64,000 bases of DNA from Alisma plantago-aquatica (taxonomy: Eukaryota > Streptophyta > Magnoliopsida > Alismatales > Alismataceae): contig OY856410.1 of the NCBI GenBank assembly GCA_963693085.1, positions 890,705,835 to 890,769,834 of the forward strand, written 5' to 3'. The notes under the pieces are model-generated. The model worked only from the letters and a program-made list of their open reading frames with translations. It did no database searches and had not been told where the DNA came from. The translations under genes were made by a program, and so were the position numbers. Shown here piece after piece: positions 12,367 to 25,000 of the stretch (positions within the stretch are counted from its first letter, which is position 1; each line of letters starts with the position of its first letter).

Positions 12367-13375
12367 TGTCCATGGGTAAGTAAGAAGATGATTCTCTCAA
12401 CATAGGAACCCACCAGGAATCTTCACATAAAGAAACTCCTATGGTGCCCTTTGATGTCATGGTCAGAGCCCTAGACACTTCCATGGGAAGAGGAGAAGAT
12501 CAACTAGCCAACTCTAGGGTAAACCTAGGATTTTCGCTAGTTGCCTTTTGAAGATAAAGCTTGATTTATATGTTGGAGAGGAAGAGATGGATGTGGTGGG
12601 AAAAGCTAAAAGATGGATGTAGAATATGGAACATTATTTCTATGATCTAGGTTGCCCTAATCCATCTAGGTTCCATTTTAGACTCACACGCTCAAGGGTG
12701 CATCTAGGACTTGGTGGGAGGTCCTACCAGGATCTCATGAAGTTGATGTTGCTCTACTCACATGGGAGGAATTATCAGAGGCATTTTGAGACCATAGAAT
12801 AGTTGAGGCTAAGATCGAGAAGAAAAAAGAGGAGTTTTGCAAGATTCATCTACATGATGATATGAAAGTCACATGTACGCCATGAAGTTTAGAATCTTAG
12901 AGAAGTATGTTGATGGTTACAATGAATGACGCAAGACAAAAAAGTTCATTAATGGTCCCATGTCATACCTTAGTTTCACTCTATATAGATGAGGACACCA
13001 CACCCTTCAAGGTTCCCTAGATGTTTCATTAGAATTAGAAGAACATCCTGGAAGAACGTCAAAGAAGGAAAGCCACTTTAAAGCAACTTCAATCATTATA
13101 ATCACAAGAAGAGGAAGGCCCCAACTTAGGTTGTTGTCGGTCAACCTATGAAGAATAAATGTGCCAAGTACTCCAAGATTCATTTTAGGAAATGTAGGTT
13201 TGGATCTGGAGTGTTCTATGTATGTGGTGAAATAGGCCATATTAGACCTAACTGTCCTAATTTTCAACATAAAGATCCCAACATTAACCAAGCACCTAAA
13301 GAGACGAGAAAAGCTAGAATATTTTCCATGGTGGATGATGATGAAGATGATAAGAATGATCAAGGTATGTTCTAA
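12367..13375 (+). pseudogene. Gypsy gag relic with one zinc knuckle
   Basis: Scattered reading-frame pieces match a plant gypsy capsid. Near 12610-12790 there is a WMQNMEHYFYDLGCP-like start and a REEL-type capsid segment with frameshifts and stops. At 13148-13375 an open piece ends in a CCHC knuckle, YVCGEIGHIRPNCPN, and an Asp-rich tail. In the family this is the capsid-nucleocapsid protein. No protease, RT, RNase H or integrase follows: only about 160 bp separate it from the 3' LTR. Confidence 0.65.
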
Positions 13376-13538
13376 GTTATAAAATTTCCTTAAGATTATA
13401 ATCATCATTAGTTATACCTTATAAATGAGTATGTGTAGAACGATATGTGTAGAGCTTTTCTTGTTCCAAATTAGGAAAACCCTAAGGTGGATAGTCTTAT
13501 GCAATTTTAAGGACAAAATTTAATTTAGGTGGGTAGAA

Positions 13539-16411
13539 TGGAAACACACCAAAATTTAATTTAAGTAATCTTACAGTTTAAATAGCAATTCTTTGACTAA
13601 TAAATTTCAAATCTTAGACCTTGAAGTAATTTACTCAAATAATGAATACTTGATCTGAGATTAAATAAGTATAATTCTTCCTTTTCCTTTTTATGCATAA
13701 ATAAATTCAATCATAAAGAAATAAATTTTCACTCTTTCTCTCACCTTCGTTACTCCACATTCCTCAAATAAAAAGAAACCATAACCAATTGAGATTGAAT
13801 TTGAAATATGAAGTAGAGATAAAATCTTTTGGTCGTTAATGATTTTGAAAACCCATTATCTAATTTGAAGTACATCAATCAATCAATATGTACTTTAAGA
13901 TATCCCATCATTAATTTATTGTCAAATTTGGGAAGTACCTAGATAGGAATGTTCTAGACCCTAAAATACGTTGATGGTCAATATTTGAGATCAAGTTGAC
14001 CTCATTTGACAATTTAAACAGTTGAAAAAAGTTTCCTATATATTTTTCTATAAATTTTACTCAAATATTCCATGAATATTTTACATTGTCCTAATTCCTA
14101 TTTCAATGGGATGTCACACAACTCTTTGTTTGAGTCTTAGTCAGACTCTCAAACTCTCTAAGGAATGCATGACGTAGGATCATCCCTATCACCCAGTCCC
14201 TATCTCCTAAGCCGACTCTATATTCCTTCTTTTTAATCACGATCTCCCTCCCCTCTATATCTAGTGCAAAACCAGGGTCATTTTTGTGCTCCTGAGGTAT
14301 TCTTGAACCACTTGATCCCAAATTTGAAGGGACTCTAGGACCTAGAGTCCCCTATCAACAAGAACCCCCTTGTTTCCCCTATTTCATCCTCTGCAAGTAA
14401 TGCTAGCCCCCTCAGATCATGAAACCTATATATAGGACCTCCAATTACCTTCAAGAAACACAACGGAACCAAACCCAAGTGCCCCTTTTCTCTCTATTAC
14501 CGTCCCTCTCGGTTAACCTTCTCCATCTACTTTTACAAGGAAGCACAATTTCAGTAGGAGGGTTGAGACCTTCTTGAGTTAAGGTAATCATTATCTTAGA
14601 TCCAGTATATCCTCACATAGCTTCCTATAGGATCATTTGAGTTAGTTCAATCTTCCTTCTCAGTTCCGTTTTTTCTTTGTGTTCTAAATCTCTTTGTCAA
14701 TGTTGAACTTTTGATCATCTTCTTTCTTGATTTTTTGAGTTATAGCTCCGCGTTGGGGTACCAGACTTCTTCAGATCTTCAGTTGTATTTGTTATTTTGG
14801 ACATGACTCCTAGTTAGCCATGGTGGAAGACCTTTTTATAATTAGAGATCACCTCTGAGCTTACAGTTGGGGTTGTTAGTGCTTGAGGTATCCGACATAT
14901 CTCTCCATGCCCTCAACCTTGGTTGGTGATCCATATTGCAAGGAATTTGAGCATGAGTTTTTCTATTAAGTATTAAACTTTGAAGGTCTTGTCGAATGCT
15001 AGTTGAGGAAGAGGTAAATTGGTTGTTTTATTGTTGTTTAGTGTTTTGTTCCTAGCTGATGTAGTCTTGTTCTCATGCATGTTTTGGGTAATACAATCTT
15101 TCAATGATTATACTTGATGCCCTATTTACATCCTTAAGTTTTGAAGGGCTCGGGTTAGGTGGCAAACTCCATACAGGCCAACTCAACTGACTCTAGTCAT
15201 CCTCTCTTTTAAATAAAGGAGACATGCGTATTTTTTCTAATTTCTAATTGGTCCAACACTTTCAAATTCATAGTAATGTGTCTATTAGAAAGAAAAATCC
15301 AAGTAAATACTCATTGGAAATATAATAAATAAGGAATAGTCCTAAGATGATTTGGAAGCATGTTTTGATTTCAATTTCCATCAATCCCTAAAGAAGCCTT
15401 AACCCTAAAAAATGATTTGAATAATAATTACTAATGAAGGATAATTATTAAAATAGGATAATTAGGGTTCATCAAACTGAAGATCACAACTAGGAGTCAT
15501 AAATCTAAGAAGAGTGAATAGAATCTTATCTAAGAGAGAAGTTAGTGGTCCATGCAATTTGAACATAAGTATCAGTTAATTTTAAGTACATATGTACAAT
15601 GAATGTTATGAACGTATAATCTACTATTTTAGTTGTTAAAACTCAATAGATTTACAATGAATTGAATGATATGGTTATTGTCAATATTATTGTACCACCT
15701 TTCATGCACATTGAAGATAAAGTTATAATTAAGATATAAGAACAAGTTAAGAGTATCCAAGAGAAAGAGAATCTTAAAAGATAGCTTAGATAAGATCCTC
15801 ACTAAGAGGCTACTCTGAGCAAAAGTAAGAGGCACTTTGGTACAACCCAAGAGGCACTTCGATGCATAAGAGAAGAGGTACTTATGTACAAACCTAAGGA
15901 TTCTTACATAGGTCAAGATAGAATATATGATCTAAAAGAAATTGTGTCTTTTTTTCAATGTTTCATTTTTAAGGTTTATTTTCAGTTTACACATTTTCTT
16001 TAAGATATAATATGTTCAACTCCATTTACTAATTTATTTGATGCATGGATGGGGGCATGATTCTCACATGTAAGGAGAAAGAGTAGAGGAGTGGGCTATG
16101 TGATGTGCAAGGATTGGCTCAAGGATTTCCAGAACAAAAACCTAGTAGGGTGTCAGATATACCTAGTTTAGATTTCTTTTCTTATTTATGAGAAATTATA
16201 TGGTGTTTAAAGACAAACATGTTTAGTTTGGTTTAAGTGTGAGTTATGTTTAGGACATGAATATAAGAATTGTTATCTTTATCCTGTGATTTTATATATT
16301 TGAAATCTATTTTTATGCAATGAATATCATGATTGTGACACCCCCGTTGAAGTGAATGCAACGTATCGTTCCACTCTATGTTGTGTATGTTTCTAAAAAT
16401 AGGTTGTTACA
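13539..16411 (+). mobile_element. 3' LTR of gypsy D
   Basis: Starts TGGAAACACACC, the diverged counterpart of TGTAACATCC, and ends GGTTGTTACA at 16411. It shows the same order of landmarks as the 5' copy, including the TATA at 14425-14436 and AGTAAATACTCATTGGAAA at 15302-15320. An 11-bp purine-rich tract precedes it. Confidence 0.8.
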
Positions 16412-16579
16412 TTCCATCCCCATGACCCTCGACACACATATTATTTATGAGTCATAACTATGAAATTCAGTGGATAATCTAATTAATAATGAATTAAAGC
16501 TATAACGAGTGCAACACTCTACTTTTTCAATTATCAAATCCCATAAAGAATCATGGACAATTTATGTTTGTCGGATTAT
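16412..16579. other. Short unassigned segment between gypsy D and the CACTA end
   Basis: 168 bp of AT-rich sequence with no feature I can name. Confidence 0.4.
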
Positions 16580-17323
16580 CACTATAGAAAACTTGTTTTT
16601 CTAGTGAGGACATTGTGAGTGGATAATATTTCTTGTCAATATTTTTAAAATTCACTAATGTGAAAGTACTATTAGTCAATTTATACACCTTTATTGTTAT
16701 CAACCTAGTTGAAACTAAACAAGGTGACTGTAAAGTGTGTAATCAGATTTGAATATGTCTACAAAGATATTGTTATATAAAACCTTATCCATTATTGGTT
16801 TTGTACTTTGTATTATAAAATACAAACAAGATCATGTATAGTGAGAAAAATATATTGTACCACACTATTATCATCTGATATACTTTTATAGAAGGAATTT
16901 TGTTTATAATTTATATCCCTCACACGAGATAAAATTTAGTTGTGAGATAAACATCATTTTATGAGTGTGATAATTGACTAAATGTTTTCTTCAAAACTCA
17001 TAATGACGGGTTTTATGCCCTCTTTCAATCCACATTAATCTTGTCATTGGTATTGCTCTTTTGATAATATTGTATGCTCAAAGATATAGCTATTGAATTC
17101 ATATTATTCCCAAGACTTATTTTTGATTCCCGTCCCTCATACTCCTAGAATGCCCTTATCATAACATCCATTATGGTAGTAAAAAGAGCTTGACTCCCCA
17201 AGATTCTCATTACACTATAAGAATTCATTACATAATTACATCACCTCCCTATCTACATAACCCTCAATAATACTCCCTCTAGTACGATCATGATTTTGAC
17301 ATAACTTCTAAAATACTCATGCT

Positions 17324-17439
17324 ATCTTTATAATCCACATACAATACAAGTAAGTTGGGCCTAACATCTTCACCTTCCTGGTCAAATGGATAACAAGATG
17401 AACCATTCTCTCAAAAATTGAAGATGGGAAACACATCTC
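17324..17439 (-). pseudogene. CACTA transposase relic, DUF4218-like segment
   Basis: The minus strand gives EMCFPSSIFERMVHLVIHLT, followed by a KMLGPTYLYCMWI stretch. The family pattern is EM-FPPSFFD-MVHL-VHL-EE---GPV-YRWMY (DUF4218, found C-terminal to TNP2 transposases), so spacing and key residues fit. Stops lie on both sides, so it is a short decayed piece. Confidence 0.6.
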
Positions 17440-18361
17440 ATAGTGTCACAAGGTGTGAAACATTTCTTGTAGAAAATTATAAATATTCTCATGATTTATC
17501 ACTTTGAAGAATATTTTATTAAATAATATACATTGTTTTGATTGTGAACCTTACATTCCTTGGAAGTATATATGAATTACTATGATGAAACTTGTAGCAA
17601 GATTGTGTGATAATCATGTGATCTAAGACCTATAAACTTGAGAATTTTGAGTGACCCAGATTTTCAAACATTAAAGAGTAAACATGTACCTTAATGTTAT
17701 ATATACATTCAAAAAATATATATTTCTTTTTTTCTTGAAAAAGTATAATTAGTAGGAGGTAAGTATGTATGATAGCCTTTCTTATCTAGTATTAATGATT
17801 TTCCTCTTATATTGAGTCATAGTGAACCAAGTCTAGATTTTATACTATACTTGGTCTTTCCTGGTATGTTTAGTAGCATGATAATGAGATTGTCACAAGC
17901 ATTTTTCTGGAATGCATGATGTTTATGGAATGCCTAATTATCAATGAACTCCATTAAGAAGGTAGCAAAGAGTTGAACTTCTCTTGACAATGATATAATA
18001 CTATCAAAGAAGTATATGGTTGCTCACCAAACACATTATTTATGCCTATTAATATTTCTTAGACAATCTTCTATGATTATAGGATTAAGGTACTTATTCC
18101 TTAGTTGAACTACTACAAACTTTGTGGTTCCTTCAATGAAGGTGCAACAATAGGAGCATTCTCTAATGACTAGGGTATATAGTTTTTTCACCATATTTTA
18201 GTTTACATGAACCAATATTTTCTTGACATATAAGAAATGACTTGGATCCTATTCTAATATATTCATGTAAATCTCCAAATCTAGAAAATCATTCATAGTG
18301 CAAAAAATATCAGACACAAATTGACTATATCCTTACATGAATCATCAAAGGTCACGTCGAC

Positions 18362-18490
18362 GTCTTCTAAAGTTTGACTAGGTCATCAATCAAAGGTTGA
18401 AGTAAAATATCAATGTCATATTTAGTTTGCTTGGTCCTAATGTCAGCAATGGGAACATCACATACTTATTCAGTTTACACATCCCATGGA
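18362..18490 (-). pseudogene. CACTA transposase relic, TNP2-like segment
   Basis: The minus strand gives YVMFPLLTLGPSKLNMTLIF, then FNL-stop-LMT, which fits the TNP2 (Transposase_21) pattern of LLIPGP-SPGNDIDVYLQPLIDEL. It lies upstream (minus direction) of the DUF4218-like segment, the expected order. Frameshifts and stops make it non-functional. Confidence 0.55.
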
Positions 18491-19045
18491 GGTAAATTTC
18501 ATAGAATATCTTAATAAGACTAGTACACAGTTGAATGCTTATAGAAATATAAGGATTCCCCCCTTAGTTCAGAAACCAAATATCAAAATCCCATAAGTAT
18601 TCACCTAAATGAGGACACAAATAATCATTTTTTCATCCTATTGAATAAGATGATCCTGTAGGACACCATCACTATTTGCCGTTACCTGTGTACTCCAAGA
18701 TAGATTTCAGTGCATATTTTGGACTAGACAATAAGAATTGAAACTTCAGCAAGAAAGCCCTTGTTAATCCTATATGTTGTGTTAAATTTGTATCTTGATT
18801 CACCGAATTTTAGACAATCTTTCTAGTTGCTATCATATTTTTAAAATAACACAATAATTTGTGAAATCATAGATTTTTCTCCATTCATATTATTCTTAAG
18901 ATTTTTTTTCTTTGTAAGTCCTAATTAGAATCTCATTCCCTTAGAGGAAGCATTTTTTTGGTAGAGACAATAAATATGAAATTTTATTTCCAATATGTGG
19001 ATTTTAAACTATATAATCTTGACACCATGACCAACCACATATATT

Positions 19046-19067
19046 ATTTAAACCATAATATAATTTT
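19046..19067. repeat. Left target-site duplication of the LINE (22 bp)
   Basis: ATTTAAACCATAATATAATT followed by TT, identical to 28033-28054. It runs into the T-tract 19064-19071, which is the complement of the LINE poly(A) tail. Confidence 0.9.
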
Positions 19068-19092
19068 TTTTGAAACCTGGGAAATATATCAC

Positions 19093-21967
19093 TGTGACGT
19101 CCCCATATTTTGATTTCTCCAAACCCTATTGGGAATGAGATGTCATAATCCGAAAACATCATCCAATCATATCAGAAAGCGATGCGGAAGCATAATACGC
19201 ATACATGAACATACAACCATAACATACTCAACATTCAACATGCATATTTATACAATATGAATTATTACAAAATGATTTATAGTTACATATTGAATGAAAA
19301 TTCTATAAGTCTGAACATGTATGCTAACAAGATCTTAGACAATAGGTACAACCTGTACAACTGCTCACTTCCATCTTTTTCCTCCCATGCTATATCTAAA
19401 CCTAAAACATACGTGAAACAACGAATCAACATAAAGTTGGTACGTGGTTGAAAGATACTATACTATGCTGGCATATTTAAAATACTTGAAAAAGAAGAAA
19501 GAAAAATGAAAGCATTATTTAAGGCAGAAAAATTAGGTAAACCCAAGTTATTAACCATATTTCAATGGACATGTATTACTATGGTGGACTTAGCACAAAC
19601 ATATATTATTGGGCCCCATCCCCACGTACCTTGTACCATTAAGGATCTCCCTGCGTACCTTGTACCATTAGGGAGGTGCTAGTCAACATTAATACTTTCC
19701 CTCTCTAATAGGGAGATTAATGAACCATCAGTAACTACATTCCATTTTCTTTTCTTAGTGATCTTAGGGTTCAAGGCGGAAACAACAATACATATAGATA
19801 TACATACAATAAGGTATTCAAATATATGCAATCAATTATTCATAATTAACATCCAGCAAAACTAGTCTTATACTTATATCCACGTACCTGAGTTCAAAGA
19901 ATTCCTAACAGATCGGTGATCATCTAGAACTTGTCCATGACCTGATTAAATGTAATTGAGCATCATTAATATATGATCATCATTATACTTACATTTTTAG
20001 GTCCAACATAGGGTTTAGGCCAAGGCTAGGTTTTACTGACCTAAAGTGTATCTCTGGTATTTTTCTTTTGATCAGAAGGTCATTATAAGGGTTTGTTCCA
20101 AATTTCTTATTTTTCTGATGATTGCACTATTTTCTAGAATTAAAAGGAGGATAAAAGCATCTAATTAGTCTTTAATAGAAAATGAACTATTATTTGGACA
20201 TTTCATTAATATTAAAGGTTGTATTTAGTATCCAAATGATATTAGTGTTCAAATGTAATATTTCCAGATTTTATGGCCACTATATGCTAATTATACTATT
20301 CAAATAATCTTAAAAAAAGCATCATCTTGTAAATGGAAAATCAACCATAATATTGCTTCAAAGGTCTGATCTAAGGGTCATATAATAAAGTAGGCAATAT
20401 TCTGAGTCCAGGGATATTTTTGGGTAATTATTTGGACATAGGAGCTATTTTTAATTGTATATCTAATATATGTACATTAGATGAGATATTTACCTTTCAT
20501 GATTTATTGTGGCCGTCGGATCTTCAAGTGGATCCAGAGAGGCATCGACCTGCTAACCCCTTTCTCTTCTCCTTCATCACGATTCAACGCGACTCGTGTG
20601 ATGGCAGTGCTTTGCCCGCTTGCCTCTAGGTTCCCAGCGTCCTTCCTTCTTCTCTCGGTGTGAGAGTTCTTCTCTGTATATGTGAGTGCATCCATTGACA
20701 TCCTGCTCCTACGTGGATTAGGTCGGCGGCGACAAATCCTCTCCCTCACCCCCATGTCTGTTGATCCCTACGTGTGTGAGATCTGTCGTCTCTCTGGGAG
20801 GACTCTAGCGTGGCCATGGAATCCGGCTAGGCTCAGGTCGGATGCCTCGCTTTCCCTCTCTCTCTATTCTGCCATGTGCACACTCTGATCTGGGCGACCA
20901 GGCACCGCCACCGTGAGAAAGCAAGTAGTGATTCTTGTTGGGCGTTGCCGCAAGCATCGACTTCGGCAGGCTCCGTCTCAGACTCTAGAGCGGTGACCAG
21001 GGGGTCTGAAGGTGTGAACAAGCATCATTTAAGATCACAGTGTCATGATCTTACACAACGAACCTCAAAATGGAGGTCATTTTCTCGGTGGAGTCAGTCT
21101 TCCTCAACGGCAGCACTGGACCTAAGGAGAGGCAGACCCGGAGATTCACGCACGAAGAACATGGTTTTTCGGCACATCACAATCACTGAGTCATGCCGAT
21201 TAGTGGAGATCCAAGCCTGTGGACTCACACTCAAACTGGGAGGAGCCCATATCGGCAGAACGAGAAGGATGGGGATGTACGAGTTAAGATGATGTGGAGT
21301 CATTAGCTGTCATGCTCGTCGATGCCAATACTCAACAATTTCTGTAGAATGCGCAAGAAACTCACGATGACTGGGTAAACGAGGCCAGGGAACCCGTGGC
21401 ACTGATCTCTTCTTTTCTTGGCTTATGGTTTTTCCCTTTACGAGCATGGCCACACAACACACAGATGTCACTACTTGGATCATAGATTATCAAACATAGG
21501 TTTGTAATCAATAAAAACTATAGTTCTTCATGAAGATTCAGACCCAATTTATCTTAAGTAACTTATCCTAGAACCATGCATGAAGCATTGCCATCTGCCT
21601 TGTGATACATAAAAGCCCAACACCTTTTCATTAAGCCTAATTCCTCAATTACCCTATATTTAAAAGTCTAAACCTTGTATACATATTGTTTATAATCAAA
21701 TCCCAATGAAGCTAGTTTAAATTCCACTTAGTTGGATCATTATGCATCCCATGGTTTACAACTTGTTCTTTTGAATCCATGTACTTCATTTTGGTACTTA
21801 TCTACATAAAATGTTAACATTGGTTCTAGCTAGAATTCATCATCCACATATAGACAACTGGTTGTGAATTCTTATGATTGATCATTAAGTGGCATTGTAA
21901 TGTTCATGTGGGACAGTAGTCCATGATTGGATAAATGTCACATCAACTTGGAATTGACCAACTAACA
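19093..21967 (-). mobile_element. 2.9-kb TG...CA insertion in the LINE 3' UTR, probable solo LTR
   Basis: The segment begins TGTGACGTCCCC and ends AACTAACA, and both sides are flanked by TATATCAC (19085-19092 and 21968-21975). Its 2,875-bp length matches the 2.9-kb gypsy LTRs in this window. On the minus strand it would read TGTTAGTTGG...GGGGACGTCACA, a gypsy-like end. The middle (about 20500-21450) is clearly richer in G+C and holds short open frames without recognisable domains. An 8-bp duplication is too long for most gypsy elements, so a MULE or hAT carrying a captured GC-rich segment remains possible. Confidence 0.5.
19626..19678. repeat. Short tandem repeat, two imperfect units
   Basis: GTACCTTGTACCATTA occurs at 19626 and again about 29 bp later, each copy followed by a related AGGGA/GGATCTCC segment. 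It lies inside the 2.9-kb insertion. Confidence 0.6.
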
Positions 21968-22022
21968 TATATCACAAACTTCAAATACTATATTCGATAT
22001 CAAACTCCAAAATTCAAGGTCA

Positions 22023-25000
22023 TCACTCAACCTGCTTGCCCAATACAGGAGCCTTCAAACTCGAGTAGCGATTATGGTTCAGTGTAGCTTCCTCCCTCGC
22101 CAGTTCAGTGAGAAAAGCTGGACACTGAGTCCACCTACCCCTACCACCATATTGGCAAAGACTCCATCTGGCAATGGTATCTACCACTTTATTACAAGAC
22201 GTTCTTCTAAACTCAAACACTACGACCTCAAAGGATGACCTAATCTTTCAGATGAGATTGCATTCTGTTCTATACTTTGCTGGGATATCCAACTGCTGCT
22301 CTATTATTCTGATTGCATTTTAATTGTCTGATTCCACCAATATATTGTTGAAGCCCTGCTGACATTCCTGGAGTCCAGTTCTGATCACCCGTATCTCGAC
22401 CTACAAGATGTCCATCACAGACCCTATATCATAGTCGCCTCCCCACCATTGCCCTTCATGGTCCTGGATAATGAAGCTCATGGCCATGGTGTTCTTTCTT
22501 ATTTTCATTGTAGCATCAACGTTTAGTTTCACCTGTCCCCTGAAAGGCTTTTCCCTGCATTGTTTCATATGGTCCACTCTTGTGATTTCCTTGGTCTCCT
22601 TGTTGAAGGCAAGTTTGCAGAATCATACCTCCTGTCAGATTGTGGCAATCAGGCTCTCTGCTTCTGCCCATATATGTTGGAATACTCCATAGCATCTATC
22701 TAGCCAAATCCTCCATATGGCTATGGCAAGCCAAACATTCCACTCCCCATTTTGTTTCTTCTTCCTCAGATTCAAATTAATCCAGTTTTCAAACTATTGC
22801 ATCCGATGCATCTCAGTATTGGTTGCAGTTTGTATGTGATCCCATACCATTCTAATATTAGCACACGTTACAAAACTGTGCATCATTGTTTCCACCCCAT
22901 TCCTATAACACGGGAATTGATCATCCTCTGTGAAGCCTCTCCTCACTCTCGCTTCATTTGTCATGACACCTCCTTGTAATGCTATCCACAACAACATCTT
23001 GACACGTTGGGGTACCTCCATCTTCCACAAAGTCTGTCATCGTCCATTTGTTCTCACAGAGCTTGTCTTCTACAGGTTACGATATGCCCCTTTAACTGTG
23101 AATTTCCCTTTAGTGTCCCTCAAGTAGATGACCTCATCATTCCCTGATGCAGGGTCTAGCGGTGGCATTTCGATAATTCTGTCCACTGTCTCCTCCTTGA
23201 ACCACATACTCATGAAACCAGTGTCCCACTTGCCACTAAGATCCACCATCAAGTTTACAGTAAGATCCTTGAGCTCATCTGGTATCACCACATGCTCCTT
23301 CAACAATGGTATACTATTTCTATTTACCCACTTCTCATTCCAAACATTCATGTTTGTCCCAGATAGAATGATCTTCCCCACATATAGATGTAGTGTTCCT
23401 TATAGCCTAATTATCACCCTCCACAAACGTGATGCACCTGAAAATCCCAGGTTTAGTTTATGCAAATATTTTTCCTTCATAACCACCTTCCATGCTGTTG
23501 TGCAGTTTGTCAGGAACTCCCAGTTAGTTTTCTGTAGTAATGCCTCATTTTGGATCCTGGCGGATTTAATATCCAGTCCTCCTTCGTCTTTCCTTGCTAT
23601 AACTTTGTTCCATGCCACAAGGTGGGTTCCTTGTTGCCGTGAGGCCTCCTTCCATAGGAATGTTCTGACCACCTGGTTGATTTTGTCACACACCACCAAA
23701 GGAAGGCAACTTGTTTTCATCGTATAGATAGGCATGGTATTCAGAATAGACTGGATCAACGTTGCTCTACCTACAAGGGACAACGACTTATTCACTCATG
23801 AGGAGATCTTGGCTTCCACTTTATTGATGATGTCTAGATATAGATCTTTTGTAGAACGTTCATGTATAATTGGAACCCCCAAGTGCTTCCCTAAATTGCT
23901 TGTTTGGTTTATGCCTATAAGTTTGACTATCACCTTTTAGACTGGGTTCCCTGTGTTCTAGGAGAAAAAAACTGACGATTTTTGCTTAGCTAATGATTGT
24001 ACGGAGATGCGTTCAAACTTTCTAATCACTCTCATCATGGTGCGTGAATGTCTTACGGTGGCTTCTCCAAACAATATCAGGTCGTCTGCAAAGCAAATAT
24101 GAGAAATGTCAATGCCCTTCTATTAGCTTGAAACAGTGTCCATCTACCTGATACTTCCTCTTCAGCTATTTCCTGGCTCAACCTATCCAAACAACGCACA
24201 AAAATGTATGGCGATAGTGGATCCCCCTGTCTGACCCCATGTGATGCTTTGAATGGTCTCATTTTCTCCCTTCCAGGTGATCAAGATCTCCCCAGCCATG
24301 ATGATGTTCATGATTAGTCTAATCAGATTATTAGGTATGGAAATCCTGTCAAGAGTGTCCTTAATAAAATCCCAATCCATCCTATCATATGGCTTTGATA
24401 GATCAATTTTTATCACCCTGGCCACTTTGTTCCCCATGCTTATTCTCATGGAGTGTATCAGTTCTTGTACCAGTATAATGTTGTCTGATATCCTTCTACT
24501 AGGGACGAAACTACTCTGAGCCGGGGAAAACCACTCTGGAAAATATGTCTTGATTCTTTCCATGATGACTTTGGATAGTATTTTGAGTCCTACATTGTTC
24601 AAAGAAATCGGTCGTAGGTTGTTGCAACTCTCAGGAGTCAGCGTCTTTGGGATCAGCACTAGGATGGAGTTTTCCATGCTGTCTTCGATTGGGTTCCCTA
24701 CAAAACCATTAGCTATCATTAGTGAGATTGAGCCACCAAGGTGGCTCCAATTTCTCTGTAGAAACCCGACATCCACCCCATCTGGCCCAGGGGCCTTCAT
24801 AGGGTTCATCTTTAGCAGAGTTCTTCTGATCTCTTCCTCGTTTGGTATGCGTCCCATACTCATTCTCACCTCCTCCTCAAGTGAGGGAAATCGGCCAATA
24901 TATTCAAAGCAACCCCCCATATTCGCCCTTCGGTCCTCTCTGGTAAATAAAGCAAGGAAGAACTCCCGTACCGATTCATTCACACTTTCTTCGTCCTCTA

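Larger units (their letters stand above)
9341..16411 (+). mobile_element. Ty3-gypsy element D, gag-only, old
   Basis: Two direct repeats of about 2.9 kb flank a 1.29-kb internal region. The 5' LTR starts TGTAACATCCC and ends GATGTTACA. The 3' LTR is preceded by a purine-rich AGGTGGGTAGAA tract (PPT). Inside is a broken gag and nothing resembling pol. The LTRs differ at many positions, more than those of any other element here, so this is the oldest intact pair. I find no matching target duplication (ATCTA before, TTCCA after) and no clear PBS after 12252. Confidence 0.8.
16580..19045 (-). mobile_element. CACTA (En/Spm) transposon relic, left part
   Basis: The left edge reads CACTATAGAAAACTTG followed by TTTTTCTAGTGAGGAC, very like the CACTACAAGAAAA...AGTGACG termini of plant CACTA elements. 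Two transposase-derived segments on the minus strand (17324-17439 and 18362-18490) support the class. The LINE at 19064-28032 splits the element, which probably continues from 28055. I could not find the other CACTA terminus. Confidence 0.6.

Noticed and set aside
9336..16416. Target duplication for gypsy D
   Set aside because: ATCTA and TTCCA do not match; boundaries or flanks have changed.
20420..21303. GC-rich open frames as a host gene
   Set aside because: Overlapping frames on both strands up to 138 aa without domain, start context or exon pattern; they lie inside a TG...CA insertion.
23128..23727. 199-aa plus-strand frame
   Set aside because: Antisense shadow of the LINE ORF2 on the minus strand.
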